The position numbers were made by a program, and so were the translations under genes. From positions 4,201,001-4,265,000 of the forward strand of contig CM057135.1 of assembly GCA_029964075.1 (NCBI GenBank): a stretch of 64,000 nucleotides of DNA. The letters run 5' to 3'. The stretch's first letter is position 1. Each line of letters opens with the position of its first letter. Below are positions 42,850-55,602 of the stretch, in pieces. This stretch comes from Patiria pectinifera (taxonomy: Eukaryota > Echinodermata > Asteroidea > Valvatida > Asterinidae). Below the pieces are notes generated by a model. The model did not search any database, was not told the origin of the DNA, and was given only the letters and a program-made list of their open reading frames with translations.

Positions 42850-43950
42850 ACGCGATTCGACCGCGATAGGTCAATCCATTGAAACTACATATAATCCCTA
42901 AGGGAACCTTGTGCTTTGAGATGGTATTGACCTATCGGTATTAACCCTATGTTCGTTTACGTTCAGGCGGTCACTAGGTTCCAAATCTCACGTGGTCCGA
43001 ATTGAGGTAAAGGTGAGGTAGAATCTCCCAATTAAACGAGTGAAGTGAAGTTTGATTGAGATTCTGCAGAACTATTACCGAAATGAGGAATCACGTGACG
43101 CCCTCCAATCATGTTTAAACAATATTTGTTGGTTTAAGTTTAAATTGGATTGTTTACAATTCACGTACTTGGCTATTGAAAGGCGCATTTTTGGTCATTG
43201 TTACTCCTTATTGTGGATTGGTATCAACCTTCATAAAATCCCCAATTGTTCATCACGTTTTATTAATTAAATTAAGAGATGAGTTGTTTCTTCAGTAAAT
43301 AAGGGTTGTTACTGTACATATATTTGAAAAAATGTTTACTCACTTATGCACACTTTGACTCCACCAGGTGGTGGAGTCAAAGGAAACCCATCTAGTGCTT
43401 GTTCAATCACTGCTGCTGGAGCTGGTGAAGGTTGATGTAGTTGGTCAATAATTATTCTTGGTGGTGGTGGAGGTGATGGTGCAATTCGTGACGGTTGATC
43501 CCACTCTTCCATTTCTGCCATTTCGATACATTCATGTTAAGACTCCATTTTTGCAATCTTATTTTGCGCACGCCAGTTTAAACTTGCGCAAGACGGATCG
43601 CAAACTGTAAACCTTGCGCAAATTTCCCCACTGAATTTTTCTACGGGGGGGGGGGGTGTTGACACGGAGCTCCCCCCCCCCCGGAAGTCCGTGCTCCCCG
43701 GGTGCTCCCCCCATTCAAAATCTTGATCTGAGCAAAATTATATAAAACTATTTAATTATATATATATTCAGTCCCCTCCTTGAAATTATTTTTTTTAAAT
43801 AAATAAAAATACAAAACACAAATATGTCGGCAGCCTTTGTAAAAATGCCAGAAAAAAGGGGTTTGGGAGGGGAAGTAACCCTGACCCCCCCCCCTTTTTA
43901 AAAATCCTGGATCCGCCCCTGCCTAGCCTCGACTGTCCACACGTGTCACC
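42850..43950. other. No gene seen
   Basis: Unique AT-rich sequence, then G- and C-runs at 43645-43690 and 43885-43900. A short Pro-rich frame near 43336-43521 (-) has no recognisable family. Confidence 0.4.
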
Positions 43951-43958
43951 AGTTTAAG

Positions 43959-44115
43959 GGCCCACGGATTAATTCCGATTTGAGTGCGCCCCCAGGCGCA
44001 CGCGTGCGCATGCAGGCAAGCTCGAACAAAGGAGATTTTGAACCCACTGGCCCGCATCGGCACGCATCTGCCCGCATTGGCACGGACTTGCTCGCAGTGG
44101 CACGCAAACGGGCTC
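43959..44115. repeat. GCACGC minisatellite-like repeat, copy 1
   Basis: Irregular 10-12 base units of the type CGCATCGGCACG, flanked by GGGCCCACGGATTAATTCCG. The same array in reverse orientation is at 45650-45840, flanked by CTGAATTAATCCACGGGGCC. The two copies frame about 1.5 kb without a supported gene. Confidence 0.7.
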
Positions 44116-45649
44116 ATTGCCAGGCGGTACAACATTACAAACAAACCGCAGAAATGCACAATAGACATCGTCTTGGACTTTAGCCATTGTGTGTCCCTTA
44201 ATCCGCTCATTAGTAGGTTGTAAACACTTGGCAGGGCCAAGCATGACTCATCTACTCTGGTGGTACCAATAATTACACGCATTCCAAAATGACAGGAAAT
44301 GTTAACGAAATGTTTATGATAAAAGTGCCCAGGAAAGGACAGGAAATGCCCAAACATTACCACGTGAGCCGGTACTTTCATTTAAAACACCGTGTAAAAT
44401 TAAAATCTACTTGAAAAAAATCGAACTGTCTTTATCATAACTATAAATAATAATGGTACGGACTAGTACACTTGTACCCAGAAAGTGCAGACTTTTATTG
44501 AAACAGTGGTATGAAAAGAAATTATTAAAAGCTTGCCGCACCTTGCCGCAGAGACTTTTTAAAGGTCGGGGTACAGAAGCGAAATGAGAGAATTTTGTAC
44601 AACGGCGAGACGCCATTGCAGCCAGACTGGTCTACAACCGCATGTTATTGTACGCTGATGGAAGTGGTGTCAGACTTACATGTAGTCTGGCTCGCGGTAT
44701 TAATAACAGTAATAACGCGTGCACGCATGTTCCGTGTTGTGTGAAACGGGATCGGCCATTGTCAGACTTTGTCTGGCACGCGGTGGTGGTATTTAAAACA
44801 GGGATAATGCGTGGACACATATTGGGTGTGCTGCGTTGTGCGGGGCGGGATCGGAACTATACTTTTGGTAGATCGAGTGGCGGGGTATTCTGCAATTGTG
44901 CTCAAAAAAAAAGAAATCAGGGCTGCGTGGAAATCGGGGCGGGAGGTGATAAAAACCGGATTAACTAAATGGCCGGAAAGATTCCTATATCTGGCCATCA
45001 CTTGACTCTCAATGGGCGGCCCCAATTATGAGGCCTATAACTTTATCAACATATAATGACGATACGTACGTGTAGGCCTATGATTGATGTACAGCAGTGC
45101 CTATCATGACTTGTTCGTTCGATTTGCTTGATACCTTTTGATCGGAGGACTATAAAGTTGAATGATGAAAATGAACTTGATCATGTGTATTCTTTCTCTT
45201 TCAATAATTGGTGTTTAACTTGAATAATGAAGTGGAACTTTCTTAAAAATGCATATTAATATAAATTAAGAATAATGACATAAATAAAGCAGTCTTTCAA
45301 CTGACTTTCATATTTACAGTAAGAACGTTCGGTGTCTTTCAATTAAAACCGAAGCTCTCAACGAAAAAAAGAAAAGAAATATAATATATCCAGAGCTCAA
45401 AAACAAACGACGCAAAAAAAGCTATGAAAATAGCCTAGCTATACGTATGTAAAGTGTAGTACATGTAATGTCACGTATCATAAAAGAGTAATCAAGACAC
45501 CATTGTGGCACTGCCATGCACCAACGTCTTTTATGTCATTGGAACTCCAGCCCTTTCATCACAACCTCTTTGTCTGGTGCCGCCTTGGCCGGCTACCCAA
45601 TTCCTTTTGTCACCGTTAATCTAGGGATTAGTGTAGCAACCCTTGCCTG

Positions 45650-45840
45650 TGCTCAAAAGCCCGCATAAGCACGCAATGGCACGCAGTTGCCCGCAACGGC
45701 ACGCAACGGCACGCAGGGGCCTATGCAATTGCGGGTAGACCCGTGCAGCACGGGGTAGCACGCATGAGCACGCATGAGCACGCGTGCGCTCGCAGGTGCA
45801 CGGGGGCACACGCAAATCTGAATTAATCCACGGGGCCTAA
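45650..45840. repeat. GCACGC minisatellite-like repeat, copy 2
   Basis: Inverted relative of 43959-44115 with more units (CACGCAACGG, CACGCATGAG). Open Arg/Ala/Cys-rich frames here arise from the repeat. Confidence 0.75.
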
Positions 45841-46265
45841 TAGTCACGTGCAGTTCATGCCCCCACTGTGCCTGCGCCAGTTTAAACTTGCGTGCGCAAA
45901 TTTCTCGCCCGAAACTGTGCACGCGCAAATTCCATACACACCATATATTTATTATACCAACACTGGGCACAAGTTTCAACAAAACGGTTCATTTGAATAT
46001 TCGGATAACAAAAACTGAATATGAGGGTGCGCAATTTGTCCCAAACCCGAATTGTTTTCAAGTAATGTAAAGGAATCTTTCTTTTCTTTACCGGCTTTAA
46101 CAAAACACTTCGACTTTTAGTTTTACTGGTAGAAAGTACTCGGACTCATCATAAAGTACTTGTACTCATAAAAATGTACTTGTACACAAAAAAATCCATG
46201 TACTCGTACTCGGGGTGAAGTACTGTACTCATGCAAAAGTACTCGTACTCGTGGAAATGTACTCG

Positions 46266-46345
46266 ACTACAACACTGAGGATTACACTTGGTTTAAGCAT
46301 ACTGCATATGAACAAGAATTGGAAAAATAAGGCAAAAATATCAGT
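46266..46345 (+). pseudogene. NTGRR(K/R)N exon module, fragment E
   Basis: The + strand reads DYTWFKHTAYEQELEK, then a TAA and GKNIS. This is the end of the module, with a stop in place of a conserved residue and a weakened splice donor. Upstream and downstream (about 45945-45985, 46665-46725) are YIYYTNTG fragments of the same family. Confidence 0.5.
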
Positions 46346-47040
46346 AGGCAAGACCTACTTCAAGAACTTATAATTCAGTATGTGAATGCAGTTACAATCA
46401 GATACCATGTAGCACATTGGAGGACTTTGCAGTTGTTTTACACAAAAAAGGAAGGTTAATTTTTTTAGGCCGGTTTTGAACATTCGGATTATAAAAACTG
46501 AATATGAGGATGCGCAATTTGGCCCAAACCCCCCTTTATACAGTTGGTGGCACCCGTCGCTTTTGATTGGCGTAAAAGTTAAAAGAAACGTTTGTTATTT
46601 AAAATACCAGACATCTGAAATCTCAATGTCCACATCGCCTGCACACTGGCAAGGCAACACATCTCGGGAAATTCCATACACGCCATATATTTATTATACC
46701 AACACTGGGCACAAGTTTCAACAAAACGGTTCATTTGAATATTCGGATTACAAAAACTGAATATGAGGGTGTGCAATTTGGCCCAAACCCCCCTTTACAC
46801 AGTTGGTGGATCCCGTCGCTTTTGATTGGCGTAAAATTTGAAAGGATCACGTTTGTTATTTAAAATACCAGACATTTGAAATCTCAATGTCCACAAAGCC
46901 TGCACACCATGGAGCACATTCGGAGGACGTTGCAGTTGTTTCACACAAAAAAGGAAGGCCAATTTTTTCTGCTGGTTTTGAATATTCGGATTACAAAAAC
47001 TGAATATTACAAATAATTTCTAATCTTGCCAAGTTAAAAA

Positions 47041-47469
47041 ACAAAAATAACATGTAAACTTTGGAGGAAGTCAATTTTATTGTTGTCTTTGCTAAAAGTA
47101 TCGACTAACGTACTAAATAAAGAGGCTTAAGAAGTGCTGGCTGGGATCCACTGCTGGAGGATCAGCTCAGTGAACCGAGTCACCCACGCTGACTAAGGAG
47201 CAAGCATGAGCAAATTAAATCTCCCCCCGGGATTTACGCAATCTGATGTTTACCCCAACAGTGCTCCTACTCATCTGCCATGCTTCAGTAAGCACACAAC
47301 ACTCTACCCACTTAGCCTCGGGTTCACTGAGCTGATCCTCCAGCAGTGGATCCCAGCCAGCACTACTTAAGCCTCTTTATTTACTACGTTAGTCGATACT
47401 AGCAAAGACACTTTTAGCAAAGACAACAATAAAATTGACTTTCTCCAAAGTTTACATGTTATTTTTGTC
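47041..47469. mobile_element. Foldback with ~140-bp arms
   Basis: ACAAAAATAACATGTAAACT... at 47041 is mirrored by ...AGTTTACATGTTATTTTTGT ending at 47469. The arms stay complementary to about 47182 and 47330, including CTGGATCCCAGCCAGCACT-type sequence. The centre (about 150 bp) has no gene. A clear target duplication was not identified. Confidence 0.75.
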
Positions 47470-47489
47470 TGGGAGGAAGCCACACAATG

Positions 47490-48450
47490 CTTCAAAGTGT
47501 AATCCTCAGGGACCCTGCCCTTGTTTTTGGTTGACTGGAGGAAATGAAGCTTTTTGCTGCAGTGCCGAAACAGTTGGTAGCGGTTTTAAAATATCAGTCT
47601 ACGGGGACGAAGGTTTACCAGAAATTTGTATTAAAATTGTCGGATGCCAGTTTCTTTGTTCACTTTAAAATAAAATCAAATAGAGAGTGAAACTACTCGC
47701 ATTTGGACCTTTGGGTTTATGTTTTCGTTTTAGGTGCTTTTCAACTGAATATGGTGTTTTCATGACCTTTCCACAGCTGCACCTAACGTTTTGGTTTTGT
47801 GGGAAGTGCTTCATCAACTATTTTATGAAGGACAGCTGGTCGGATGTCTTTGACGCAAATCTGCCTGTTTCAGTAGCTTCCTTCGACCATTAAGTGTCAC
47901 TTTGAAGCATTGTATGGCTTCCGCCAGATTCTTGGTTGTCTGGAATGAAAAGATGAAGGAAAAATAAATTTTAACCAAAAAGTTTCACATGGTAACGAGT
48001 TCAAAAGCAACACCTTTTAAAGCCCGGTATAAATACTGTATATGCACAATGTTTATAGGGGGCGAAATTGTTTATTTTCAACACATCAATGAAATGGTCA
48101 TTTTAGTCTCTCCTGACTCCCAACACTAATGCCCTACTCTATGGCAATCCAGCCCCCCCCCCGACCCACAGATGTAACAGCTCAATCTGTCCTGACTCTG
48201 CCACGACGTAACCAGTCAAACACCTTTATAACATGGTCCTTCGGACTATATAAAATACCTTGTTAAATCAGGTATCTTGTATTATCAGTAATGGAAAACA
48301 AAGAAAAACAAAAAATTGGGACCTATTTTTTCCTCGTTATAAGCAGAATGTTGTATTAACAGTGCTCTTATTATCATGGTTTGGCTGTACTACTGTAAAA
48401 AAAAAAAAAAAAAAAAAAAGGCTTATGGAGCTCTGGATGACGACATCCTG
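47490..48450. repeat. Second copy of the 40.0-41.4 kb segment
   Basis: Collinear with 40000-41440 but without the TTAA element, and ending in a longer A-run at 48397-48420. It includes exon-module fragment H (47490-47620, - strand). Confidence 0.75.
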
Positions 48451-48479
48451 AGATAATTTATCTCATATCTTATATTTTA

Positions 48480-48955
48480 ACTCAGGAAATTAACCCTAAA
48501 CAACCTCAATCCTCAAAAATCCTTCGTAGTTTTAGAGGATTTTGGAGGATTGAGGAGAATGGTGTTTTAAGGTGCTGCAAATAAATGGATATCGAACAGC
48601 CTTACTTCATTGGTTTTTGACAATGTACTTACTCTGGAGGCGAAGCTTGGTCATTGACATCCAAAGTTCTGTTGTGGGAAGAAATGAACAAAATTGTTGA
48701 TGAAAATATCACATTTTTTTTAAAACAAGAATTTGGTTTACGAATCAGTTTTTGTTGCCATTTGTTGTGAACACACCAGACATTACACATACACAACAGG
48801 TGCAGCTGGCTTATTTTCTGATATATTAACTTAGGAAATTAACCCTAACCCACCTAAATCCTCAAAAAGCCTTCTTAGTTTTGAAGGATTTTGGAGGATT
48901 GAGGAGAATGGTGTTTTGAGCCCGGAGACTTTGAAGGATTGGGGATAAATGGTGT
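48480..48955. repeat. Direct repeat with AGGATTTTGGAGGATTGAGG
   Basis: Two copies (about 48485-48570 and 48835-48955) of a block with TTAACCCTAA, CCTCAATCCTCAAAAA and AGGATTTTGGAGGATTGAGG. No gene. Confidence 0.7.
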
Positions 48956-49008
48956 TTGAACCGGCATGAATGGGTGCATGCCGGTGAAGCGCCCATGCAT
49001 CATGCATG

Positions 49009-49528
49009 TGTGGCGATTCATAATAATTTGAAAATCATCAATACGTATTTTGTCACCCCGTGCTTAGGCACGCCATACTTTTTGGATGCAAATGTATACA
49101 TTGCGTGGCAAATGTATACATTGGGGCCTATATGACACAGCGCACAAAAGCCAGTGCATGCTGCAGACGCAGGGAGATAACGCTGTTTTGGCGTACTGTT
49201 ATTGAAGTGCTAGACGATAACTTTTCTTTTGGCTGAGCCTGGCATAGAGAGACATACCTAGTCTGCGACGTGTAGACCAGTTCGAGGGCTTTCTCCTCAA
49301 GCTGTGAGCTGTGCTGTTGTGTGTATCCTTAAATAACCGAAGCCAAAGGCACTGGGGTTTTTTACTTCTACTGAAAGAAGTCTTGTCTTCGGGATAATAA
49401 AGCTAGATAAGAGATAGATCTGAAGCTTGTCATTTGTCATGTCATCTGTTGAATAAAACAACGGCGAGGCCTGCCGACGAGGCCTGCCGACGAGGCGACC
49501 CTTGATATGTGGCTTTCCAGCTACTACA
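49009..49528 (+). repeat. 5' LTR (520 bp)
   Basis: Begins TGTGGCGATTCATAATAATT and ends TTCCAGCTACTACA. It contains AATAAA-type signals and, near its end, a short tandem repeat GGCCTGCCGACGA. It is about 100 bp longer than the 3' LTR, which lacks the segment from about 49385 to 49497. Confidence 0.95.
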
Positions 49529-49531
49529 GAA

Positions 49532-49549
49532 TGGCGACGAGGATGGGAT
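49532..49549 (+). other. Primer-binding site, tRNA-Ser(GCU)
   Basis: TGGCGACGAGGATGGGAT begins three bases after the LTR. All 18 bases are complementary to the 3' end of animal tRNA-Ser(GCU) including its CCA, as I know that tRNA; the match stops just after. Confidence 0.8.
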
Positions 49550-49997
49550 GACATGCTGTTTTCCACTTCCAGAAAAGACCCCTAGTGTCAAATTTAGTTC
49601 GAACTTATCATTATAGGGCTGTATCAAAGATCTGTTTATTATAAAATTTGTTTTAAGAGTTTAAACAAACTTGCGATTATTTGAAGAAGCTTTAAGCTTT
49701 GTTCAAGTTTCAATTTCAGCCCGTCGTGCAAGTTGGCACATGGTTTGGAGTTACATGTAGAATATCAGGTCGTGTAATTTGTGTTTTTGGTCCAATTGAT
49801 ATTTTATTTACACGATTCACGTCGGTATTCATGGAAAATTAATGATGCACTGTAGTGATTGACTGGCGATCGTACATGTTTTTGTACACAATGAAGATGC
49901 CACACGTGTTAGTCTTTTTAAATTATATTACTGTGCTGTGTGACTTGAATCTCCTCACTTGCTTACCGTATTGTCCTGACAATTTGATATTTGCATC

Positions 49998-51032
49998 ATG
50001 GCCTTACCTGCAGATGTGGCTGATGCCATATTGCAATCGAACCAAGCTCTCGCAGACACTCTTGCAGGGGCATTTCAGAATTTAAAGTACCAGCGAGTCA
50101 GCACAGTACGACTGGTGAAATTTTGTGGGCCTCCCACTAGAGCTGGGGATCAGACCATACATGAGTGGTTGGCCGATATCGGGACATATTGTAGGCAAGT
50201 TGGACTTGGAGATGGGGAAAAATTGAGTACTGCCTTAGATTACTTGGGCGGGATTGCCAAGGAAGAAGTGCTATGTACCCCTAACGAACAAAGGGATGAT
50301 TTCAATAAGCTTACCGCGCTGCTGAAAATACGGTTCGGTTCTCCAGAGTCCGTTCAATCCTTGACAAGAACCCTGTACGGCCGAATGCAGTTGCAAGGTG
50401 AAAGCCTTACGGATTACAGTCGTGTACTAATTCGGTTGCATGATCGGATCGAAGCCGCTGCAGTAAATGCGCAAGAGAAAAATGCACTTGCTCAGCTTCG
50501 AGAAAGCACCTTGAAAGAACAATTCATGAAAGGTGTGGAGGATATCTCAGTCAAGCGAGAATTGCGAAAACTCTGTCATAGCCGGGCCGATATCTTGTTT
50601 TGTGAGCTGCGTGAGTTTGCGTTGGAATTATTTCCTACCACGGAACAGTCACACCCCAATAATTCGGCGCCTGATGACTCTGATGTTGCAACTGCTTATA
50701 GGGCCGCCGCAGTACCCGATAGCAAAGCGCTTTCTGAAGTTCTAGAGAACCAAAAACAGCTTGTTACTTCTGTACGGCAATTAGTAGCGCAGCAGACCTC
50801 GATGAATGCAGACATAAAAGTCATTTGTGATGGTGTGAAGCACTTGCTAACTTCACAGCGGCCTAAAAAGCCTATGGTCAAATGCTCATTCTGCAACAGG
50901 CTGGGGCATACTGCTGAAAATTGCTACAAGCGAAAGCGAATCGAAAATACAAAGCCTGCAGAACATGCTGGCAAGGACGCAGAAGGCCATACCTCGGAAA
51001 ACGTCGATCCTCCGTCGCAGAGGGCAGTGTAA
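49998..51032 (+). CDS. gag: Gag polyprotein of the Gypsy element
   Basis: The 344-aa frame starts MALPADVADAILQSNQALAD. It carries a Gypsy-type capsid region (KFCGPP, then ALDYLGGIAKEEVL and SLTDYSRVLIRLHDR) and ends with one CCHC zinc knuckle (CSFCNRLGHTAENC, CX2CX4HX4C) and a basic tail. It forms the particle and binds RNA. Its 3' end overlaps the pol frame by about 110 bases. Pol is in a different frame, so expression of pol needs a ribosomal frameshift or similar. The frame is intact. Confidence 0.95.
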   Translation: MALPADVADAILQSNQALADTLAGAFQNLKYQRVSTVRLVKFCGPPTRAGDQTIHEWLADIGTYCRQVGLGDGEKLSTALDYLGGIAKEEVLCTPNEQRDDFNKLTALLKIRFGSPESVQSLTRTLYGRMQLQGESLTDYSRVLIRLHDRIEAAAVNAQEKNALAQLRESTLKEQFMKGVEDISVKRELRKLCHSRADILFCELREFALELFPTTEQSHPNNSAPDDSDVATAYRAAAVPDSKALSEVLENQKQLVTSVRQLVAQQTSMNADIKVICDGVKHLLTSQRPKKPMVKCSFCNRLGHTAENCYKRKRIENTKPAEHAGKDAEGHTSENVDPPSQRAV

Positions 51033-54000
51033 CGGAGGCTCATACCATATTTTTGCCCACGGACTTTGTACCCGATATTTCAGTTGTTTCTAATTCTGTT
51101 ATTGAAAGGGATGAACCACTGGCCGGGAGTGTCAATCTTTCCGCTTCCGAGATTCGTAAAAGGCTCCTCGGTAAATGCCCTACTGCAACTGTTATCGTGA
51201 ATGGGGTCACCACAAAGTGTTTGCTTGACACAGGCGCCGAGGTCTCTTTACTGTCAAGCCAGTTTTATCAAAAACATGTAGCAAACACCTTGGGGAAATT
51301 ACAGCCCGTGGGCAAGCTCATCAAACTGATGGGCGCCAATGATCTCGAAATCCCAGTAGAAGGTTACATAGAGACCTCATTAGAAGTTTTGGGCCAAAGT
51401 ATTAAGGCTACTTTCTTAGTTTCTAGAGAGACGGCAGCATCCGCTAACGTCTCCCAGAGAAACTATTGCCCCGTGATACTTGGCTGTAACATTTTGAGGC
51501 GAATTGCAGCCAATTCGAAGAGAATTGGGTCTGTTCAGCTAGATCCAGACTGGGATCTAGCACTCCGTTGGTTGCAAACCGCGGTAGTGGTTGATGACCT
51601 GCATACCGCAGAGTACACGCCAGCAGACGTGTACACGTGTGAACGTGTTGTTGTGCCCCCGCAAACCGTGGCTAGTGTCAAGTGTATTTTGAATGACCAT
51701 GACTCAAATTCGTTGCATAGCAAGGAGTTTTTAGTGAGCAGCATTCCCCTTTGCTTGTCTAACAATGGTAGTTTCCGAGAAGTAAAGTCGGGTAACGAAG
51801 ATGGTTCATTGGCCAAATGTCAGGTGCTTGAAGGCGTCGGACAAATTGACGGTGCAAATATTAACGTGTATATAGCAAATGCTAGTGCTGAGCCCTTGAT
51901 TATCCCGGCGCTCACTCAGGTAGCAGTTTTATCTGCAATTAATACTGAGGGGCAGATTTTCCTTGAGCAGGATGGGGATGGGCTTCACGTGTCAGTACAC
52001 CGTGTTGTAGCCAGTGTTCGCGAAGAAAACGTACCGAATGACTCCATAGATAGCAATTTCCCTTGCAACGAGCATGAGTTAAAAGAGGATGCACTGACAG
52101 ATAGCCCAAATAGGGAAACCTTTGTTTTTCCAGACGGCACCAATTTTGTCATGCCTCCTGGTCTTACCCTTAAACACTTGGCACCAGAAGACGCTTTTAA
52201 GGCAGCGGAATTAATTAAAAAGTATATCGATGTTTTCTCAGCCGGGCCCTTTGATTTGGGTTATTGTGACATCATCCCTCACAAAATACGGCTGAGCGAT
52301 GATTCTCCAGTGAACCTCCCTTATCGGAGAATATTACCTTCTAAGGTTGGAGAAGTGAAGACCCTGCTACAGGATCTTCTCGATAGGGGCATAATACGTC
52401 GATCATCTAGTCCTTACGCAAGTCCCATCGTTCTTGTGCGTAAGAAAAGTGGCCAACTCAGATTATGTATTGACTACAGGTGCTTAAACGCGAAGACAGC
52501 CAAAGATTCATTTCCATTGCCGAGGATAGACGAAACCCTAGAGGCTCTTGGTGGCGCTAAAGTATTTTCTTCTTTAGATATGGCCCATGGCTACTTCCAA
52601 GTAGCCATGGAAGAAGATTCTATTGATAAGACCGCGTTTAGGGTACCTTGGGGACTCTATGATTTTTTACGTCTTCCCCAGGGTCTCATCAACAGCCCAA
52701 GTACGTTTCAGAGAATAATGGAACACATTTTCGGAGATCTGAACCTGTCGGAGCTGATTCTCTATCTAGATGACCTGTTAGTTTACTCTGCCACATTTGA
52801 CGGCCACATTGAGAGACTTGACAGTTTTCAGTCGTTTCAAACAATACGATCTCAAACTAAACGGGTCAAAGTGTCAGTTATGCAGAGATTCCGTGGTTCA
52901 TTTGGGTCATGTCGTAGACTCTAACGGAGTGTCAGTAGATCCTGATAAAACCGAACGAGTGAGGTCTTGGCCTACCCCAACAACTGCAAATCAACTGCGT
53001 TCCTTCCTTGGGTTAGCCTCGTACTACAGGCGTTTCGTGCGCGACTTCGCCAAAATTGCAGAGCCATTACACGCGCTCACCGGTAAAGCACAATCAAAAG
53101 CAGGGAAGGCCACAGCCCCATTCGTTTGGACAGAAGAGGCCAACGTAGCTTTCAATGTTTTGAAAGACGTACTGTGCACGGCCCCCGTCTTGGCATATCC
53201 GTGCTTTGATCGGGACTTTGTACTTGAGACGGACGCTTCTGCTAAGGGTTTAGGCGCGTGTCTCTGTCAGGCTGATGGCAGTGGGAAACTTCACCCAGTC
53301 GCGTACGCGAGTCGAAGTCTACGCGGAGCAGAGAAAAATTATGCCGATTTATCCAGTTTCAAGCTGGAATTACTCGCCTTGAAATGGGGAGTTTCAGAAA
53401 AATTTCGCGAATACCTTCTTGGTCACCACACAATCGTATGGACTGACCATAACCCTCTGTCTCACCTACAAACGGCAAAACTCGGTGCTACTGAGCAGAG
53501 ATGGATAGCCCAATTAGCACCTTTCGATCTTGAGATAAAATATAGATCCGGGAAGACAAATAAGTGTGCTGACGCCCTAAGCCGCTATCCTCATGTCGCC
53601 TCAGTAACCTGCGTTGAATTACAGAATTATGGACTCACTTGCGAGGGTTCACAAGTACCCATTGATGTGTCAGCTCAGAATGCGTCCGAAACGCATACCC
53701 AAAAGACAGAAGGCACATCACAGGAGACCGCCGGTTCTGCACCTGCGGTGCTTCCCTCGTTCTCACATGAGGATCAGTCTGTACGAGTTGTGTGGGACAG
53801 TTGGTATAAAAAATGCAAGCCTTGCCAAAATATGGGTGATGTTAAACTCACTTCCGAAGTGCGTGGTTGGTTGAAAGAATGGCCACGAATAACAGAACAC
53901 AATGGCGTATTGTATAGGGAAACTGTTGACCCTGCAAGAGGGACTGTTTTCCAACTCCTTGTTCCGCAGAAACTCCGTAAGTTAGTTTTGGAAGCAGCAC

Positions 54001-55356
54001 ACGACCATTGGGGCCATCAAGGCATTAACAGAACATTGGCGTTTCTTCAGCAGCGCTGTTATTGGCCGGGAATGACGAATTGTGTCCGAAATCACGTTCA
54101 GACGTGTTTTCGTTGTACGTTGACGAAAGTGCCAACGCCAACAATTCGTTCGCCAATGCGGCATTTGCTGGCGTTTCAACCTCTTGAACGCCTTGCTATC
54201 GATTTTGTCAAACTTGATGTCGGTAAGGGGAAGATTGAAAATGTTCTCGTACTTACCGATGCCTACACTAAATTCTCCCTAGCAATTCCATGTAGGGATC
54301 AAACAGCGCCTACAGTAGCTCGTGTCTTGCGGGATCAGTGGTTCTCACATTATGGCACTCCAGCCCAAATTCATTCAGATCAAGGCAAAAATTTCGAGAG
54401 CCATTTGATCAGAGAACTGTGCAATTTATATGGCATAAAGAAAACGAGAACCACTGCTTACCACCCGCAAGGCAACGGGCAAACCAAAAGGTTCAATCGC
54501 ACGCTTTGTGGCCTTATCAGATCACTTGATGGTAAAATTCGTCATAATTGGCCAGATTTTCTGCCCCATCTAGTACATATCTATAACACCACTCCGCACA
54601 GCGTAACGGGGTACCCGCCTTTTACGCTAATGTTCGGCCGAGATCCGGTTGTTCCGCTAGATCAACTACTGAATAATACGCGTACAAACTGGAATGAACA
54701 TGCCATTCAGAAACAGGCAGAGATCATAAGACAAACACATGAAATAGTGAGGAACCGACTAACTAAAGCTGCCAGAGCAAATAAACAGAATTATGATAAG
54801 CGTGCCAAGGCCAGCCCGATTAATGTTGGGGATCGTGTATTGATTAAGCAGTTAGCTCATAAAGGTAGACATAAGTTGGCAGATGTGTTCAGCGATAGGT
54901 CATTTGTGGTTGTACAGTGCAACTCACATCAAGACCTTTATTTAGTTAGACCAGCTAGTGGTGGTGAGGCTAAATGGGTGAACCGACAACTGTTAGTGTT
55001 GGACCCAAGAAAAGAACCTGACTTACCTGAGTCTCCTGACCCATTCCAGGGCCTACCTGAAGTCCCATCTGAGCCCGATGGTGCAAACCCGCTGTTATAT
55101 ATTTCAGATGATGACGATTTGGTCTTGACCTATACTGCCCCAAAGCTACCTCCCCCCAACCATTCAGCCTGAGACCTGGCAAAAGGACTCTTCTTCACAT
55201 AATCCGCCGTGTGTTTCCGATTCCGATAATCGTGAGACACCGCAGTCACGAGAGCAAGCAAAAGCTCCTGATCTAGATCCCTTAGGCGAAAACCTACGAC
55301 GCTCCAAACGACTTCAGGAGAAATGTCGCGGTCGGTGGCCTAACCCCATTACGTAG
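50921..55356 (+). pseudogene. pol: Pol polyprotein of the Gypsy element, two frameshifts
   Basis: The first frame (50921-52924) has the aspartic protease (LLDTGAEVSLLS, around 51227) and the reverse transcriptase to YLDDLLVYS (about 52763). A one-base frameshift near 52823 moves the reading to the frame open to 55172. That frame carries the end of RT, RNase H (VLETDASAKGLGACL; VWTDHNPL), the integrase HHCC zinc domain (HDHWGHQGINRTLAF...CFRC) and the catalytic core (AIDFVKLD; IHSDQGKNFES). The expected third acidic residue, in GQTxRFNRT, is Lys (codon 54486-54488). A GPY/F-type tail follows. A second frameshift near 55165 leads to the natural-looking end RRSKRLQEK and a TAG at 55354-55356. 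Confidence 0.93.
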
Positions 55357-55602
55357 CAATTGCATTCTCATCGACAGCGGATTGCCTGTTAAGAAAACTT
55401 AAATAACAGGATTTGGATTCGGTGCCATCCCTGAACGGGAAAGAGCTGCTTATTTTCAGAACTGTTTCTGCGTGCCCTATAGGCATACTCTAGGTTTAAC
55501 TGTAGGTTACTTTATTATTCGCCTTCGGCAATTTATGCTAGTATCTTGTTTTGTCTCTGAGACGATATAGCGTCATTTCCTGCTTTACTACAGTTTTCGA
55601 AG

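Noticed and set aside
45653..45982. Cys/Arg-rich secreted-looking frames
   Set aside because: Generated by the GCACGC minisatellite; the inverted copy at 43959 gives equivalent frames.
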